Positions 44,420 through 51,856 are shown, counted from the first letter of the stretch. The stretch: DNA of 64,000 nt from Maribacter sp. ACAM166 (GCF_005771495.1 NZ_VAUW01000008.1:62001-126000), one strand, 5' to 3'. Program-made: numbers and translations. The notes: generated by a model not told the origin, from the sequence alone.

Positions 44420-44917
44420 TTAATTTGGAACTAAAACTCCTGAAGCTTCAAAACTAAATGTTCTCTTAGGAGTATTGATTTTAGCTATTTCATCTGCAGG
44501 CTTACCCGCATCTATCGCATAATGTTTTTGATCCTCTACGCTCATTTCTTCTACAAAAGCCAACCCATTCAAAACCAACTCTTTATCAACAATATCAAAA
44601 GGCATAAAGAATCCATAATCCTTAAAACGGACCATAGCTTGTTTACCTTCAGATAATTCAACCACCATCCAACAGCCTTTTACTTTACAAACCTCCTTAA
44701 CTTTTGATTTAAACTTTACACGTAGGGTGTCACAAACTGCCATAGAAGTATATTTCTGCCAAACTTCCTTTTCCTGATTTAGTTTTTCCAACTCGAAGGT
44801 TTCACCATAAAAGGCTCCCAACTCAGTATTCTGTGAAGGCAAGATTTGAGATTTTTTTTGGGCTAGGACCGAAAAAAATGCAAATAATAAGACAAGTAAA
44901 ATGTTAAATCCTTTCAT
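44420..44917 (-). CDS. Secreted DUF4920 protein
   Basis: 165 residues from the ATG at 44917, with a signal peptide (1-19, ending SVLAQ). The mature part is a compact beta domain: KEVCKVKGCWMVVELSEGKQAMVRFKDYGFFMPFDI (about residues 79-114, two cysteines) and MSVEDQKHYAIDAGKPADEIAKI. This matches DUF4920, whose function is unknown. First gene of the two-gene unit with mnmD, divergent from ilvE. Confidence 0.9.
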   Translation of the reverse strand: MKGFNILLVLLFAFFSVLAQKKSQILPSQNTELGAFYGETFELEKLNQEKEVWQKYTSMAVCDTLRVKFKSKVKEVCKVKGCWMVVELSEGKQAMVRFKDYGFFMPFDIVDKELVLNGLAFVEEMSVEDQKHYAIDAGKPADEIAKINTPKRTFSFEASGVLVPN

Positions 44918-45025
44918 AAATCTTAAAAATGATGAATTAGCCACAAATCTGGTCAATTTTAATCTAAAAAAGAAGGGGTGATTGGGATATTTGTTTAATT
45001 TTAATCAACTAAAGTTACGTATTTC

Positions 45026-46096
45026 ATGAGCATTGGAACTAAAGATATCATTGTAGAAAAGGTGAAAACTTCTAAAATTGACAAAGTAGATTTTGACAAT
45101 CTAACCTTTGGTTCTGTATTCACAGACCATATGTTAGTTTGTTCATATAAAAACGGTGCATGGGAAACTCCTAAAGTAGTACCATACCAACCAATTACGT
45201 TGGATCCTTCTTCAAAGATTTTTCACTACGGCCAATCTATATTCGAGGGCATGAAAGCCTATAAAGATGAAAATGGCGAAGTTTTTTTATTTAGACCGTT
45301 AGAGAATTTTAAACGTCTTAATATTTCAGCGGAAAGAATGTGTATTCCTAATCTTCCGCAAGAATATTTCATGGATGGTTTAACAACACTTCTTAATCTA
45401 GACAAAAAATTCATTCCTACCAAAGAGGGTAGCTCATTATATATTAGACCTTTTATGTTTGCTTCTGGTAATGGATTTCACGCCTCACCAGCTGATGAAT
45501 ATAAATTCATAATAGCGTGCGCACCTTCTGGCGCATATTTTTCAGGCAAAGTTAAAGTATTGATAGAAGAGAAATACTCAAGGTCAGCGAACGGTGGTGT
45601 TGGGTTTGCTAAGACTGGTGGTAACTATGCCGGTCAATTTTACCCTACACAATTGGCTGTTAAAAAAGGATACAATCAAGTTATTTGGACAGACGATACC
45701 AATCATGAATTTATTGAAGAGGCGGGTGCCATGAATATTTTCGTCAGAATTAACAACACTTTATTAACCGGACCAACTAGTGATCGTATTTTAGACGGTA
45801 TAACTCGAAAAAGTATTTTAGATATTGCCAAAGACCAAGGTATTAAAACTGAAATTCGAAAAATTACGGTAAAAGAAGTCGTTGAGGCAGCAAAAGATGG
45901 TACTTTAAAAGAAATGTTTGGAGCTGGAACCGCAGCAGTAATTTCGCCAATTTCTAGTTTTGGTTACAGAGATACAGATTACGAATTACCTGAATTGGAA
46001 AATAGTTTTGGCAAAAGATTAAAAAAGATAATAACAGATATACAATACAATAAATCAGAAGACAAGTATGGCTGGCGATTTAAAGTTACAGAATAA
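45026..46096 (+). CDS. ilvE: Branched-chain amino-acid aminotransferase
   Basis: 356 residues, the long (type II) BCAT form. Fold-type IV PLP enzyme: FHYGQSIFEGMKAYKDENG, the PLP lysine in GFAKTGGNYAGQF, WTDDTNHEFIEEAGAMNIF, and a GITRKSILDIAKDQG motif. It interconverts leucine, isoleucine or valine with their keto acids using glutamate. Single gene whose original terminator was cut by an IS4-family insertion just downstream. Confidence 0.96.
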   Translation: MSIGTKDIIVEKVKTSKIDKVDFDNLTFGSVFTDHMLVCSYKNGAWETPKVVPYQPITLDPSSKIFHYGQSIFEGMKAYKDENGEVFLFRPLENFKRLNISAERMCIPNLPQEYFMDGLTTLLNLDKKFIPTKEGSSLYIRPFMFASGNGFHASPADEYKFIIACAPSGAYFSGKVKVLIEEKYSRSANGGVGFAKTGGNYAGQFYPTQLAVKKGYNQVIWTDDTNHEFIEEAGAMNIFVRINNTLLTGPTSDRILDGITRKSILDIAKDQGIKTEIRKITVKEVVEAAKDGTLKEMFGAGTAAVISPISSFGYRDTDYELPELENSFGKRLKKIITDIQYNKSEDKYGWRFKVTE

Positions 46097-46105
46097 AAAA
46101 AAAGG

Positions 46106-46115
46106 GCCAATTGGC
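46106..46115 (+). repeat. Target-site duplication, left copy
   Basis: GCCAATTGGC, identical to 47511-47520. With flanking bases it forms one half of a split palindrome (GGGCCAATTGGCCC in the uninterrupted site). Confidence 0.85.
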
Positions 46116-46121
46116 AGTCAT

Positions 46122-46151
46122 GGTCGGAATTTCTTCCGACCATTTTTTTTT
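46122..46151 (+). terminator. Inward-facing terminator at left IS end
   Basis: GGTCGGAA (46122-46129) pairs with TTCCGACC (46134-46141) around TTTC, followed by A and nine T. On the plus strand it would stop transcripts from ilvE entering the element, antisense to the transposase. Confidence 0.85.
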
Positions 46152-47367
46152 AAGTTTCAAAATGGTCTAAATTTCCTTCGCATACTACAACAATCATAGC
46201 AATAGCCAAATTTCTGAGTTCCATTTTAAATCTTCTTTTCGCGGTTTTATATCCTATTTTGTTTGCTTTTTTATAGATTAAGATTAACATGGCTACAATC
46301 AGGGTCATGTATAGCATAACTTCTATTCCATTTTTATTTAAAGATACCAGATGACTTACATTGAGTTCTTGCTTTATAAAACGAAAAAACACCTCAATAT
46401 CCCATCTTCTTCTATAGGCTTGTGCAATTTCTTTGGCGGATAGTTCAAAATCATTGGTAATAAGCCAAAATTCCTTGGTATGATCTGTTTTGGATTTTGC
46501 AACAATCAAACGAAAAGGAGTCTCTACCAGTTCTTGCCTGTGATGAATATTACCTTTCTTGTTCTTTATGGCTTTTCCAGTGTAAAGATTGACCTTACTG
46601 TCTTTAATAAGGGTTAGCTCTCCTAGATCCAAGTCTTGATTTTGATTCATCAATGATTGTAATTCCACATGCTTTCGGTTTTCTTTTGCCCTAACAATAA
46701 AAGAAACTGAATCACCACTAAAACTCTTCATTGTCCTTGTAGATTGAAGCCCTCTATCGATCACATAGATATTTTGATGATGTGTTTCTTGCTTTACATG
46801 ATTGAGTATAGCCTCTGGTAAAGCGATATCTTCACTAGCATACTTTGGCTTAGTGAACACCTCGGAATGACAGGGCAACAGACCATCAAAAGCGATACTG
46901 TATTTAACGGATTTTTTACCATTTCTATGATCAATGCCTTTTAATAATTTACCAGAAGCCTCACTGACCATAGAACTATCTACATGAACTAAATGGTGTT
47001 CTTCAAGGCCCTTGTTAGGATAAGCATCGTTAAATCGTTGATAAACACATTGGTAAATTTGTTTAAAGTAATCAGAATCAATTTTAGATAATCTTTTAGA
47101 AATGGAACTTCGTCTTATAGTTTCAGATTTATCCAAATCAAAAAGCGTTTTAAACAAATAATCATTAAAAGTATCTTCTAATGTACGTTGGCTTAGTTTT
47201 TCATTCTCTAAAATACCGTAGAGCAGTAAATAGAACATTTTTTTGCCATGTAGCACCTTTGCGTAGTAATCTACTTTTGTGGTCGATGATAGCTTAGATA
47301 AAAGAGCTTCGGGAATAACTCCCAATAATTGGCTTACTGAAATTTTGTGATTCTTAAATACTGACAT
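46150..47367 (-). CDS. IS4-family transposase
   Basis: 405 residues with the IS4 catalytic domain. First acidic residue in HHLVHVDSSMVS, second in IYVIDRGLQSTRTMK, and the YREK signature as YRRRWDIEVFFRFIK (Tyr-x2-Arg-x3-Glu-x6-Lys). The N-terminus (1-80) is a helical DNA-binding region. No frameshift or truncation. The stop codon lies within the T-tract of the left-end hairpin. Transcribed toward ilvE. Confidence 0.95.
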   Translation of the reverse strand: MSVFKNHKISVSQLLGVIPEALLSKLSSTTKVDYYAKVLHGKKMFYLLLYGILENEKLSQRTLEDTFNDYLFKTLFDLDKSETIRRSSISKRLSKIDSDYFKQIYQCVYQRFNDAYPNKGLEEHHLVHVDSSMVSEASGKLLKGIDHRNGKKSVKYSIAFDGLLPCHSEVFTKPKYASEDIALPEAILNHVKQETHHQNIYVIDRGLQSTRTMKSFSGDSVSFIVRAKENRKHVELQSLMNQNQDLDLGELTLIKDSKVNLYTGKAIKNKKGNIHHRQELVETPFRLIVAKSKTDHTKEFWLITNDFELSAKEIAQAYRRRWDIEVFFRFIKQELNVSHLVSLNKNGIEVMLYMTLIVAMLILIYKKANKIGYKTAKRRFKMELRNLAIAMIVVVCEGNLDHFET

Positions 47368-47473
47368 AAAAGGCTAATTATCAGACAATAAGATACGAAA
47401 AATAAATTAGAAAAACAATTCAAACAACTGATAATCAACTGGTTAAATTACAATTATAAATAATTTTTAAACC

Positions 47474-47502
47474 AAAAAAGTCGGAAGAAAAAATCTTCCG
47501 AC
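47474..47502 (-). terminator. Inward-facing terminator at right IS end
   Basis: On the minus strand GTCGGAAGA pairs with TCTTCCGAC (stem arms at 47480-47488 and 47494-47502), followed by six T. It would stop transcripts from the MazG-like gene entering the element. Confidence 0.8.
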
Positions 47503-47510
47503 CATGACTA

Positions 47511-47520
47511 GCCAATTGGC
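47511..47520 (+). repeat. Target-site duplication, right copy
   Basis: GCCAATTGGC, followed by CC and TTTTTT. Together with the left flank it restores a perfect palindromic terminator when the element is removed in silico. Confidence 0.85.
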
Positions 47521-47526
47521 CCTTTT

Positions 47527-47913
47527 TTAATTTTTAAGAATCGTTTCAATATTCGGTTTAAAATAATTTGGCCCTTTTAACACCTTACCATCTTCTCTGA
47601 AAATAGGTTTACCGTCTTCCCCTAATTTACTCATATTACTGCACTGTATTTCATTAAACACTTCTTCAATTTTATACTGCATGCCATGTTCCAAAATAGT
47701 GCCACATAATATGTATAACATATCGCCAAGGGCATCTGCTACTTCGACAAGGTCATTATTTTGAGCGGCCTCAAAATACTCGGTATTCTCCTCATCCATC
47801 AGGTTAAATCTCAACATATTCTTCGCAGCCCCTAAATCTGCAACCATCTTCTCCGAAACACCCAAGCCAAATGAATTATGAAATTCTTTGACAGCATTGA
47901 TTTTATTTTTCAT
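47527..47913 (-). CDS. MazG-like nucleotide pyrophosphohydrolase family protein
   Basis: 128 residues from the ATG at 47913 (MKNKINAVKEFHNSFGL); a 21-codon extension upstream is rejected because the divergent -7 box lies in it. Motifs: NMLRFNLMDEENTEYFEAAQNNDLVEVADALGDMLYILCGT (EExxE...ExxD, the metal site of the all-alpha NTP pyrophosphohydrolases). It probably hydrolyses non-canonical or excess NTPs. It converges with ilvE across the IS insertion. Confidence 0.88.
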   Translation of the reverse strand: MKNKINAVKEFHNSFGLGVSEKMVADLGAAKNMLRFNLMDEENTEYFEAAQNNDLVEVADALGDMLYILCGTILEHGMQYKIEEVFNEIQCSNMSKLGEDGKPIFREDGKVLKGPNYFKPNIETILKN

Positions 47914-47934
47914 TCGTATTATATCGTTTTCTAT

Positions 47935-47942
47935 TAGCTTTG
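47935..47942 (+). promoter_or_regulatory. -7 promoter element for small membrane protein gene
   Basis: TAGCTTTG, an exact TANNTTTG match, 16 bases before the ATG at 47959. Confidence 0.5.
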
Positions 47943-47958
47943 CGTAAAAATAGGAAAT

Positions 47959-48147
47959 ATGTTCAGCACAGGACAAATAGTTTTTGCAATAGGATTCGCA
48001 GTGGTTTTTACCATTATTATCATCTTTTCCTATAAAAAGGATTTTAGATTACATCAAAAAAATTACAAAGGAGTTAAGTGGATTGGCTTTTTCTTTGTGT
48101 TATTCATAATTTATCTGCTCTGTATTAAGTTTTTACTTAAGGATTAG
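47959..48147 (+). CDS. Small two-helix membrane protein
   Basis: 62 residues with two hydrophobic helices (about 5-24, GQIVFAIGFAVVFTIIIIFS; and 43-59, IGFFFVLFIIYLLCIKF) joined by a basic loop YKKDFRLHQKNYKGVKW. The positive-inside rule puts the loop in the cytoplasm. It has a good -7 box and ATG. Similar short proteins occur in Flavobacteriia as far as I recall, without known function. It is divergent from the MazG-like gene. Confidence 0.7.
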   Translation: MFSTGQIVFAIGFAVVFTIIIIFSYKKDFRLHQKNYKGVKWIGFFFVLFIIYLLCIKFLLKD

Positions 48148-48227
48148 TTAATTTTTTACCTACACCACGAAAATTAATATCTTCACAACAAAATAGGCTT
48201 TTTACTCGTATAATATACCAAATGATG

Positions 48228-48235
48228 TAATTTTG
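48228..48235 (+). promoter_or_regulatory. -7 promoter element for microprotein-crcB unit
   Basis: TAATTTTG, an exact TANNTTTG match, 28 bases before the ATG at 48264. Confidence 0.5.
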
Positions 48236-48263
48236 CGTTATTCTACCATAAGGGTAATTAATT

Positions 48264-48443
48264 ATGATGACATTTCTTTTAATTTTTTTAGTTTTAGTCG
48301 CTGTTAATGTTGCGATGGCAGTTGTTAGTTTATTGAGTGTTTCTCAAAAAGCTAAAACATCATCCCAAAAATCATCCAATCAACCTACTTCGGTAATCTA
48401 CCCATTAGATTTACTAACAACTAGCTACAAGAAAGCAGTTTAG
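48264..48443 (+). CDS. 59-residue single-helix membrane microprotein
   Basis: One hydrophobic helix (residues 3-26, TFLLIFLVLVAVNVAMAVVSLL) followed by a polar, Ser/Lys-rich segment and a C-terminal PLDLLTTSYKKAV. It has its own -7 box and lies 18 bases before crcB, so the two are likely cotranscribed. The N-terminal half resembles the 28-residue microprotein at 30641. I recall similar Flavobacteriaceae proteins with an IYPLD...YKKA tail but no known role. It may be an accessory membrane peptide. Confidence 0.65.
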   Translation: MMTFLLIFLVLVAVNVAMAVVSLLSVSQKAKTSSQKSSNQPTSVIYPLDLLTTSYKKAV

Positions 48444-48461
48444 TTTTTACCTTTATAAGGT

Positions 48462-48833
48462 ATGAAACAATTTTTGCTGGTTTTCTTAGGAGGAGGTTTT
48501 GGTAGTATTTTAAGATACTGGATTTCAAAAAACTTAAACTCCTATTACTCAAATTTCTATTTAGGTACATTTTTAGTAAATATAATAGGATGCCTACTGA
48601 TAGGTATACTCATAGGACTAACGCTAAAGTATAATTACCTTACCCAAAATCAGACCCTATTATTGGCTACCGGTTTCTGCGGTGGATTCACAACCTTTTC
48701 TACATTTGCTTTAGAAAGCAATATTCTATTTAAGGAAACTTCAATACTTCAAACCTCTCTATATATGGGTTTAAGTGTTGGCTTAGGCATTCTAGCCATA
48801 TCAGTAGGTCTTTGGATTTGTAAAATGCTATAG
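48462..48833 (+). CDS. crcB: Fluoride efflux transporter CrcB/Fluc
   Basis: 123 residues, four membrane helices, the length of Fluc channels. Family motifs: GGGFGSILRYWIS, GTFLVNIIGCLLIG (the central Asn), and GFCGGFTTFSTFALE (the conserved GGFTTFSTF with sodium-binding region). It exports fluoride as a dual-topology dimer. No fluoride riboswitch is visible in front of it. Follows the 59-residue microprotein by 18 bases. Confidence 0.95.
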   Translation: MKQFLLVFLGGGFGSILRYWISKNLNSYYSNFYLGTFLVNIIGCLLIGILIGLTLKYNYLTQNQTLLLATGFCGGFTTFSTFALESNILFKETSILQTSLYMGLSVGLGILAISVGLWICKML

Positions 48834-49017
48834 ACTTAACATTCACTCTCTACATTTTTATTAATTACTGTTTTTTAGGTATTCCCCGTTTCATTGCACC
48901 ATTGTCAGGTAAATTATCTATGTCTTAACGATATCGTCATTAATTGAGCATAATTGCTTTTCTACATTCTTCTTTTATTTAAAATTATATAATATAAATA
49001 CATATACCCTAAATTTT

Positions 49018-49081
49018 ATGGGGTGTAAATTATTATACTCGTAAAAATTATAATTAACACCCAATTAAAAATGGGGTGTTA
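49018..49081 (+). promoter_or_regulatory. Duplicated operator-like sites before glnB
   Basis: ATGGGGTGT occurs twice (49018-49026 and 49071-49079), 53 bases apart, about five DNA turns. The second copy lies in an inverted repeat TAACACCC (49055-49062)/GGGTGTTA (49074-49081), ending 12 bases before the -7 box, so it overlaps the -33 position. This looks like a regulator-binding site set for the nitrogen module. Confidence 0.5.
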
Positions 49082-49093
49082 TTACAATTAATA

Positions 49094-49101
49094 TATATTT
49101 G
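49094..49101 (+). promoter_or_regulatory. glnB-amt promoter -7 element
   Basis: TATATTTG, an exact TANNTTTG match, 22 bases before the glnB ATG. The -33 position is occupied by the GGGTGTTA repeat instead of TTTG, suggesting that an activator is needed. Confidence 0.6.
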
Positions 49102-49123
49102 GCGATATTAAAAACTTAGTCAA

Positions 49124-49462
49124 ATGAAAAAAATCGAGGCAATTATCAGGAAATCCAAGTTTGACGATGTCAAAGAGGCATTGCATCAAATAGAGGTTAA
49201 CTTCTTTAGTTACTGGGACGTAACAGGAGTTGGAAATGAGAAACAAGGTCATGTTTATCGTGGTATTTCATACAGTACTGCAGATATACAACGTAGATAT
49301 TTATCTATTGTAGTATCCGACGACTTTCTAGAAAAAACAGTGACTTCAATTCTTGAGTCTGCTTACTCTGGTAATGTAGGTGATGGTAAAATATTTGTAT
49401 CAGACATACAAGAAGCTTACCGTATTAGAACCAAGGAAAAAGGTTTGTCAGGTATTAACTAA
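49124..49462 (+). CDS. glnB: PII family nitrogen regulatory protein
   Basis: 112 residues, the normal PII length. It begins KKIEAIIRKSKFDDVKEAL. The T-loop is VYRGISYSTADIQRRYL with Y50 in place of the usual Tyr51. The preceding GNEKQGH replaces the usual GRQKGH, so the Gln39 that contacts ATP-Mg-2-oxoglutarate is Glu. The C-terminus keeps GDGKIFVSDIQEAYRIRTKE. It senses nitrogen/energy state and should block the ammonium transporter encoded 30 bases downstream. Confidence 0.92.
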   Translation: MKKIEAIIRKSKFDDVKEALHQIEVNFFSYWDVTGVGNEKQGHVYRGISYSTADIQRRYLSIVVSDDFLEKTVTSILESAYSGNVGDGKIFVSDIQEAYRIRTKEKGLSGIN

Positions 49463-49492
49463 AACGAAAACAGTAACTAAAAACGAAAAGAA

Positions 49493-50737
49493 ATGGACGC
49501 AGGATTATTTACAGCAAATAATGTATGGATGATGTTAGCTACCGCATTGGTATTTTTCATGCATACAGGATTTGCCTTTTTAGAGATTGGCTTGACCAGA
49601 CAAAAAAATACAATAAACATATTATTTAAAAACATATTTATCATCACCGGAGGATTACTTCTTTATTATGCATTTGGCTTTAACCTTATGTATCCAGGTT
49701 TTGAAGATGGTGACATGGGAATCTTAAAATTCAGCATGGATAGTTTTGGAATTACTGCTCCTGAAGGAGGAATGACTGCTGAATATGCCGATGGTGGCTA
49801 TACATGGTGGACAGATTTTCTTTTTCAAGGAATGTTCGCCGCAACCGCAGCTACAATCGTATCAGGTGCCGTTGCTGAACGCATTAAAATAGGCTCTTTT
49901 ATGATTTTTACGGTTATCTATGTAGGTCTAGTATATCCTATAGTAGGTGCATGGAAATGGGGTGGTGGATTTTTGGATTCTTGGGGGTTTTATGATTTTG
50001 CAGGCTCTACATTAGTACATTCAGTTGGTGGCTGGGCAGCCTTAGTCGCAATAACCTTATTAGGAGCAAGAATCGGAAAATTCGGAAAAGATGGTAAACC
50101 AAAGGCAATACCAGGTCATAGCATACCTATGGCAACTGCCGGTGTTTTGATACTATGGTTAGGTTGGTTCGGTTTCAACGGTGGATCGGTATTATCTGCA
50201 GACCCAGAATTAACTTCATTAGTATTAGTTACTACAAGTTTAGCAGCAGCAGCAGGAGGGTTTGGAGCAATGATTACCTCTACGATACTCTATAAAAATT
50301 TAGACTTAACCATGTTCCTTAACGGTATTCTCGGTGGTTTAGTAGGCATTACTGCCGGTGCAGATTTAATGTCACCAAATGAAGCTGTAGTAATCGGTTT
50401 TCTAGCAGGTATTTTAATTGTTGGAGGTGTTGCCTTAGTTGATAAATTAAAATTAGATGATCCTGTTGGGGCGGTAGCGGTACACTTGATATGTGGTATT
50501 TGGGGCACCTTGGCCGTAGGTATTTTCGGAAACTTGGCTAGTGGAGCGCAATTCATAACACAACTTTACGGTGTATTGATTGTAGGTGCGTTCTGTATCA
50601 TAACCTCAGGACTACTACTAGGTTTAGTTAAAGCGACTTTAGGTTTAAGAGTTTCTAAGGAAGAAGAAGTAGAAGGCCTAGATATTCATGAGCACGGAAT
50701 GGATGCTTACGCCGATTTTAGAATGAATGATCACTAA
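49493..50737 (+). CDS. amt: Ammonium transporter
   Basis: 414 residues with 11 membrane helices, as in AmtB. The twin-His pore: STLVHSVGGWAALVAITLLG and DDPVGAVAVHLICGIWGTLAVG. Early MHTGFAFLEIGLTRQKNTINI and FQGMFAATAATIVSGAVAERI are family signatures. The cytoplasmic tail ends GLDIHEHGMDAYADFRMNDH, typical of PII-controlled Amt. Operon with the PII gene upstream and probably with the barrel protein downstream. Confidence 0.97.
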   Translation: MDAGLFTANNVWMMLATALVFFMHTGFAFLEIGLTRQKNTINILFKNIFIITGGLLLYYAFGFNLMYPGFEDGDMGILKFSMDSFGITAPEGGMTAEYADGGYTWWTDFLFQGMFAATAATIVSGAVAERIKIGSFMIFTVIYVGLVYPIVGAWKWGGGFLDSWGFYDFAGSTLVHSVGGWAALVAITLLGARIGKFGKDGKPKAIPGHSIPMATAGVLILWLGWFGFNGGSVLSADPELTSLVLVTTSLAAAAGGFGAMITSTILYKNLDLTMFLNGILGGLVGITAGADLMSPNEAVVIGFLAGILIVGGVALVDKLKLDDPVGAVAVHLICGIWGTLAVGIFGNLASGAQFITQLYGVLIVGAFCIITSGLLLGLVKATLGLRVSKEEEVEGLDIHEHGMDAYADFRMNDH

Positions 50738-50747
50738 ATAAAAAAAT

Positions 50748-50773
50748 ACGGAGCGTTTTGCAGAACGCTCCGT
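50748..50773 (+). terminator. Hairpin between amt and the barrel gene
   Basis: ACGGAGCGTT (50748-50757) pairs perfectly with AACGCTCCGT (50764-50773) around six bases. No T-run follows, so it may act as a weak terminator or protect the upstream RNA rather than stop transcription completely. Confidence 0.6.
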
Positions 50774-50842
50774 TACATAACCTTTTCAAGAAATTAATCT
50801 TTCAAATTAATCAATCCTGTAGTAGGATTTAAAACAAAATTT

Positions 50843-51856
50843 ATGAAAACGATTATAAACACAAAATACGTAAAAAATATCATTACTTCAGGTATTATGC
50901 TTTTTACTACAGTCGGAGTAGTTGCGCAAGGGAAGGAAGAAAAAAAAGAAATAAGCATTAGCGGTTCGGTTGATGCCTATTATCAAACTAATTTAAGTTC
51001 ATCCGATACTACTCCTCAATCTTTTGGTAGTTCATTTGCTGATGAACTAGGGTTTGCATTAGGTATGGCAAATATTATTGCAACTTATGAGGGAGAGAAA
51101 ACAGGTGTAGTTGCCGATGTAGTTTTTGGACCTAGAGGTGATTCTGCAGTGGGTGATTATAATTTAAACCAATTATATGCCTATTATAATGTAACAGAGT
51201 CTACAACACTAACAATGGGTCGATTTAACACGTACTTGGGCTATGAAGTAATCTCACCTGTAGCTAATTTCAACTACAGTACATCATATTTATTTTCAAA
51301 TGGGCCATTTTCTCACGTTGGCTTGAAAGCCGATTTTGCATTGTCGGATGACTTTAGCTTAATGCTTGCTATTATGAATGTAACCGACACAAACAATAAC
51401 TTAACTGGTGTTTATTCTGCTGGTGCTCAATTAGGGTATGCTAGTCAATTTTTAAATTTTTACTATGACGGAGGTGAAGTTTTAGGTTTTGAAATAGATT
51501 ATACAGGCGGATTTGATTTAACCGAAAATTTATTTCTAGGTATAAATGGCGCATATGCTGATAATGATGGCGAAGGTTTTTCTGGAGCAGCTCTTTATCC
51601 ACAATATTCAACTTCAGATGAATTTACAATCGGCTTAAGAGGTGAATATTTCTCTACTAGATCTGATGCGATTTCAGATAACCCCAGTGTATTAGCATTA
51701 ACATTAACCGGAAGCTATACAGTTGAGAACTTAATCATAAAACCAGAAATAAGATTAGATTCTTGGGGAAGTGATTTCGAACCATATTTTAACGCAGATG
51801 GTGCGGCTACAAAAAGCCTTTCATCTTTCTTAATCGCCGCTATATATTCTTTCTAA
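50843..51856 (+). CDS. Outer-membrane beta-barrel porin-like protein (BBP2-like)
   Basis: 337 residues with a signal peptide (about 1-28, ending GVVAQ). The mature protein shows ISGSVDAYYQTNL, then repeated amphipathic strands (LNQLYAYYNVTESTTLTMGRFNTYLGYEVISP, LAIMNVTDTNN) and ends FLIAAIYSF, an aromatic barrel end. The pattern fits the BBP2/OmpL-like putative porins. Position next to glnB-amt suggests an outer-membrane route for ammonium or another nitrogen compound; that role is inference. Confidence 0.85.
   Translation: MKTIINTKYVKNIITSGIMLFTTVGVVAQGKEEKKEISISGSVDAYYQTNLSSSDTTPQSFGSSFADELGFALGMANIIATYEGEKTGVVADVVFGPRGDSAVGDYNLNQLYAYYNVTESTTLTMGRFNTYLGYEVISPVANFNYSTSYLFSNGPFSHVGLKADFALSDDFSLMLAIMNVTDTNNNLTGVYSAGAQLGYASQFLNFYYDGGEVLGFEIDYTGGFDLTENLFLGINGAYADNDGEGFSGAALYPQYSTSDEFTIGLRGEYFSTRSDAISDNPSVLALTLTGSYTVENLIIKPEIRLDSWGSDFEPYFNADGAATKSLSSFLIAAIYSF

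Larger units (their letters stand above)
46116..47510 (-). mobile_element. Intact IS4-family insertion sequence
   Basis: About 1395 bases containing one transposase gene. The ends are inverted repeats: AGTCATGGTCGGAA at the left and the same, preceded by one extra T, reading in from the right. A 10-base target duplication flanks it. Both ends then contain hairpins that look like terminators (46122-46151 and 47474-47502). The transposase keeps the full DDE and YREK signatures and no frameshift, so the element may still be active. The exact outer base on either end is uncertain by one nucleotide. Confidence 0.92.

Noticed and set aside
46150-47367. Transposase gene as part of a composite transposon
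   Set aside because: Only one copy of the element occurs in the window and the flanking genes are core metabolism; it is a lone insertion.
48834-49017. Possible riboswitch or RNA gene between crcB and glnB
   Set aside because: No tRNA-like or known riboswitch structure; apart from the GGGGTGT repeats further right, the sequence is plain AT-rich DNA.
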